Position numbers and translations under genes: made by a program | The notes under the pieces: generated by a model | What the model was told of the DNA's origin: nothing | Database searches by the model: none | Seen by the model: the letters and a program-made list of their open reading frames with translations, nothing else | Source: Viridibacterium sediminicola | GTDB lineage: Bacteria; Pseudomonadota; Gammaproteobacteria; Burkholderiales; Rhodocyclaceae | DNA: 64,000 nt | Reading direction: 5' to 3' | NCBI RefSeq assembly: GCF_039631295.1 | Contig: NZ_JBDIVE010000001.1 | Coordinates: 739,360 to 803,359, forward strand | Shown here: positions 62,095 to 64,000 of the stretch, piece after piece | How positions within the stretch are numbered: the first letter of the stretch is position 1 | Layout of the letters: every line of letters starts with the position of its first letter

Positions 62095-63564
62095 ATGAAC
62101 TCCTCTTCTTTCCAAAGATTTCTGGCTCGCCCGGTGATTGCCTACGGCCTGCTCATCTGTCTCTTGATTGCCATGGGTACATGGCTGGCCTACGACTTTT
62201 CGCGCGAACGTGAACGCAGCGTGGCCGAGACTTCGCGCATGGCCTTGCACAAAAGCCAGCTGCTCAGCAGCTTGTTCGGCGACACCTTTATCTCTGCCGA
62301 CTACATACTGCGCGATGTGGCCGATCACATTGAATCGGCGCTTGCACGCAAATTGCCGCTTGCCGATCTGACGCCCTTGCTCGCCAGAAAACTGGCGACC
62401 GTGCCTGCACTCACCCAGCTGGCCATACTGGACGACAAATGCGTATTCACGGCGATGGGCAAAAGCGTCACTTTGCGCTTTAACAAAAGCAACCAGCGCT
62501 TCTGTTCAACCCGAAACAACGAGCCCGGCCAGAGCTTGCATATTCAATACATGCCGGCCGAAAAGTCGGCCAGCGGTAACGCAGTGGTTGTATTGTCACG
62601 GGTGATCTATTCAAAACAGGGTGAAGTACAAGCCGCGGTCATGGCGGTGATTTCATTGGATTATGCCCAGCGCTGGATCGAAACATTTTCGATCAGCACC
62701 TACGACATACTGACCATTCTCGATCAGGACGGCATCCTGATCGCGCGCAATCCACCGCTGCTCAAATATCTGGGCAATCGCGCGCCTCCGCCGCCCGGGA
62801 AAACCTCGTTCGACCATATTCGCGGGACCATGACATTTATCACCCAATCGCCGATGGATGGCCGCGAACGCATATTCGGTTTAAGCCGGCTGGAGAAATT
62901 TCCATTCATCACCATCGTCGGGTACGACAAAGAAGCAGCACTCAAAAGCTGGCAACAGCGCGCCTGGCAATTTTCCTGCGGCTACCTGGCACTGGTTTTT
63001 TTATCCATTGCTTTCTTGCATGCCCATTTGCACACCATCGCGCAAAGCCAGACGCTGAACATCCTGGCCACCACGGATGAACTGACCGGCATTGCCAATC
63101 GGCGTTACCTGCTCAAGTCCGGCGAGCAGGAAATCGTGCGCGCCATGCGTTATGAAAAGCCGCTCTCCGTGCTGATGATCGACATCGATCTGTTCAAAGC
63201 GATCAATGACAGTTGGGGGCACCACACCGGCGACCGGGTGATTCGCAACGTCGCGGATCAAATGCGCGCCATATTGCGCTCGGTCGACATCTGCGGCCGC
63301 TTGGGCGGTGAGGAATTCACGGCGATCCTGCCCGAAACCGACGCCCAGGGCGCCTTCGCGCTGGCCGAGCGTTTGCGCCTGGCGGTCGCCAACTCGGAAG
63401 ACGCGAGGGCCGATGACGGCCAGGTCATCCGCCACAGCATCAGCGTCGGCATTGCCACGCTATCGCCCGACGACAGCCGCTTCGAAACACTTCTCAAACG
63501 CTCCGACCTGGCGCTCTACCAAGCCAAGGAAAATGGGCGTAATCGCGTGCAGACAGCGAGCTAG
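62095..63564 (+). CDS. Membrane diguanylate cyclase with periplasmic sensor
   Basis: This 489-residue protein has membrane segments at about 12-34 (VIAYGLLICLLIAMGTWLA) and 280-305, enclosing a PDC/Cache-like periplasmic sensor (FGDTFISADYILRDVADHIE; DYAQRWIETFSI). A GGDEF domain follows with GGEEF at 404-408 and the product-inhibition site RSVD at 395-398. It should synthesise c-di-GMP in response to an external signal and be feedback-inhibited. There is no EAL domain. A GTG at 62083 in the same frame is an alternative start, but GGAG spacing favours the ATG at 62095. Confidence 0.92.
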   Translation: MNSSSFQRFLARPVIAYGLLICLLIAMGTWLAYDFSRERERSVAETSRMALHKSQLLSSLFGDTFISADYILRDVADHIESALARKLPLADLTPLLARKLATVPALTQLAILDDKCVFTAMGKSVTLRFNKSNQRFCSTRNNEPGQSLHIQYMPAEKSASGNAVVVLSRVIYSKQGEVQAAVMAVISLDYAQRWIETFSISTYDILTILDQDGILIARNPPLLKYLGNRAPPPPGKTSFDHIRGTMTFITQSPMDGRERIFGLSRLEKFPFITIVGYDKEAALKSWQQRAWQFSCGYLALVFLSIAFLHAHLHTIAQSQTLNILATTDELTGIANRRYLLKSGEQEIVRAMRYEKPLSVLMIDIDLFKAINDSWGHHTGDRVIRNVADQMRAILRSVDICGRLGGEEFTAILPETDAQGAFALAERLRLAVANSEDARADDGQVIRHSISVGIATLSPDDSRFETLLKRSDLALYQAKENGRNRVQTAS

Positions 63565-63680
63565 CCACCTGGCTCGCCCTCAGCGCCTCCAGCTCCACTA
63601 TCTCCGCGCGAAGGCGTAGCATGCCGGACACATGAAGAGCGCGGCGCGGCCTGCCCCGCTGCGCGCTGGAGACGAGGAAC

Positions 63681-64000
63681 ATGCACGAAATCATCTGCCC
63701 CCATTGCAACAAAGCCTTCAAGATCGACGAAGCCGGCTACGCCGACATCCTCAAACAGGTGCGCGATGCCGACTTCGACAAGCAGCTGCACGAACGCCTG
63801 CACCTGGCCGAGCAGGACAAGCTGCGCGCCGTCGAACTCGCCGAAGCCCGCCTGGCCGGCGAGCTGCACAAAGCCGCTGCCGCCAAGGACAGCGAGATCC
63901 AGACCCTCAAGGCCCAGCTCGACGCCGGCGAAGTGCAGCGCCAGCTCGCCGTGAGCCAGGCGCTCGGCGCCATCGAGAAAGAACGCGACGCGCTGGCTAA
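63681..64000 (+). CDS. DUF2130 family protein, 3' end outside window
   Basis: The frame begins MHEIICPHCNKAFKIDEAGY and ADILKQVRDADFDKQLHERL, the characteristic start of DUF2130 proteins: a CxxC zinc-ribbon-like motif followed by a long coiled coil (LRAVELAEARLAGELHKAAA and on). About 106 residues are visible; full members are 400-500 residues with a C-terminal nuclease-like domain. The function of the family is not settled. The ATG at 63681 has GACGAGGAA upstream. Confidence 0.85.
   Translation, partial: MHEIICPHCNKAFKIDEAGYADILKQVRDADFDKQLHERLHLAEQDKLRAVELAEARLAGELHKAAAAKDSEIQTLKAQLDAGEVQRQLAVSQALGAIEKERDALA

Overview
The window reads as a chromosome segment of a GC-rich betaproteobacterium. 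The order Rhodocyclales is my inference from gene content (a DUF1840 gene, the order mreBCD-mrdA-rodA-rlpA-dac-ybeD-lipB-lipA, and many c-di-GMP and CHASE2/FecR signalling genes); no rRNA or other phylogenetic marker is present to prove it. Most of the window is dense core chromosome with strong GC-third-position codon use. Two visibly lower-GC blocks stand out as accessory: about 10.7-18.8 kb and about 51.8-58.1 kb.

Layout. 1-8.4 kb: a cut-off adenine-type DNA methyltransferase overlapping an S4 RNA-binding gene, a KefC-type K+/H+ antiporter, a HAD phosphatase, a YdeP-like molybdopterin oxidoreductase and a Cache-GGDEF-EAL protein. 8.5-10.3 kb: a lipoprotein pectate lyase with a poly-Ser linker. 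10.7-18.8 kb: accessory island 1, with a cytosine-C5 methyltransferase, a receiver protein, a protein carrying two GHKL ATPase domains, a small ORF, a frameshifted unknown gene and a large protein with a PD-(D/E)XK-like motif. It ends in ~20-bp spaced repeats immediately after lipA. 18.8-30.7 kb: lipA, lipB, ybeD, a D,D-carboxypeptidase, a chemoreceptor and the rod-shape operon mreB-mreC-mreD-mrdA-rodA-rlpA. 30.8-36.5 kb: gatC-gmhA-gatA (no gatB), two small secreted proteins, DUF1840, pteridine reductase and an MBL hydrolase. 36.5-44 kb: OmpR-type regulator, mscL, LysM-FecR protein, CHASE2 histidine kinase and AsmA. 44-51.8 kb: PAS-GGDEF-EAL, cca, a PBP1C-like protein, an Lrp regulator and glmS.

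51.8-58.1 kb: accessory island 2, immediately 3' of glmS. It starts with 22-bp repeats that look like the end of a Tn7/Tn5053-type transposon. A 182-bp direct repeat flanks a DUF1778/GNAT toxin-antitoxin module whose toxin is frameshifted. Debris of Lrp and ParE genes follows, together with an intact two-gene operon of unknown function: a metallophosphoesterase overlapping an Hsp90-like GHKL ATPase. 58.1-64 kb: arginase, an Lrp-type regulator divergent from cystathionine beta-lyase, a membrane diguanylate cyclase and the start of a DUF2130 gene.

The best candidates for an undescribed system are the metallophosphoesterase + Hsp90-like ATPase pair (53902-57698) and the two-GHKL ATPase + receiver + m5C methyltransferase cluster (10765-15621). 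Both combine GHKL ATPases with putative effector or regulatory partners in island settings typical of defence genes; the defence role is inference. Also notable are a PBP1C whose transpeptidase active site is lost, heptameric tandem repeats in operon gaps, and long CGCAAAGG-rich intergenic palindromes.
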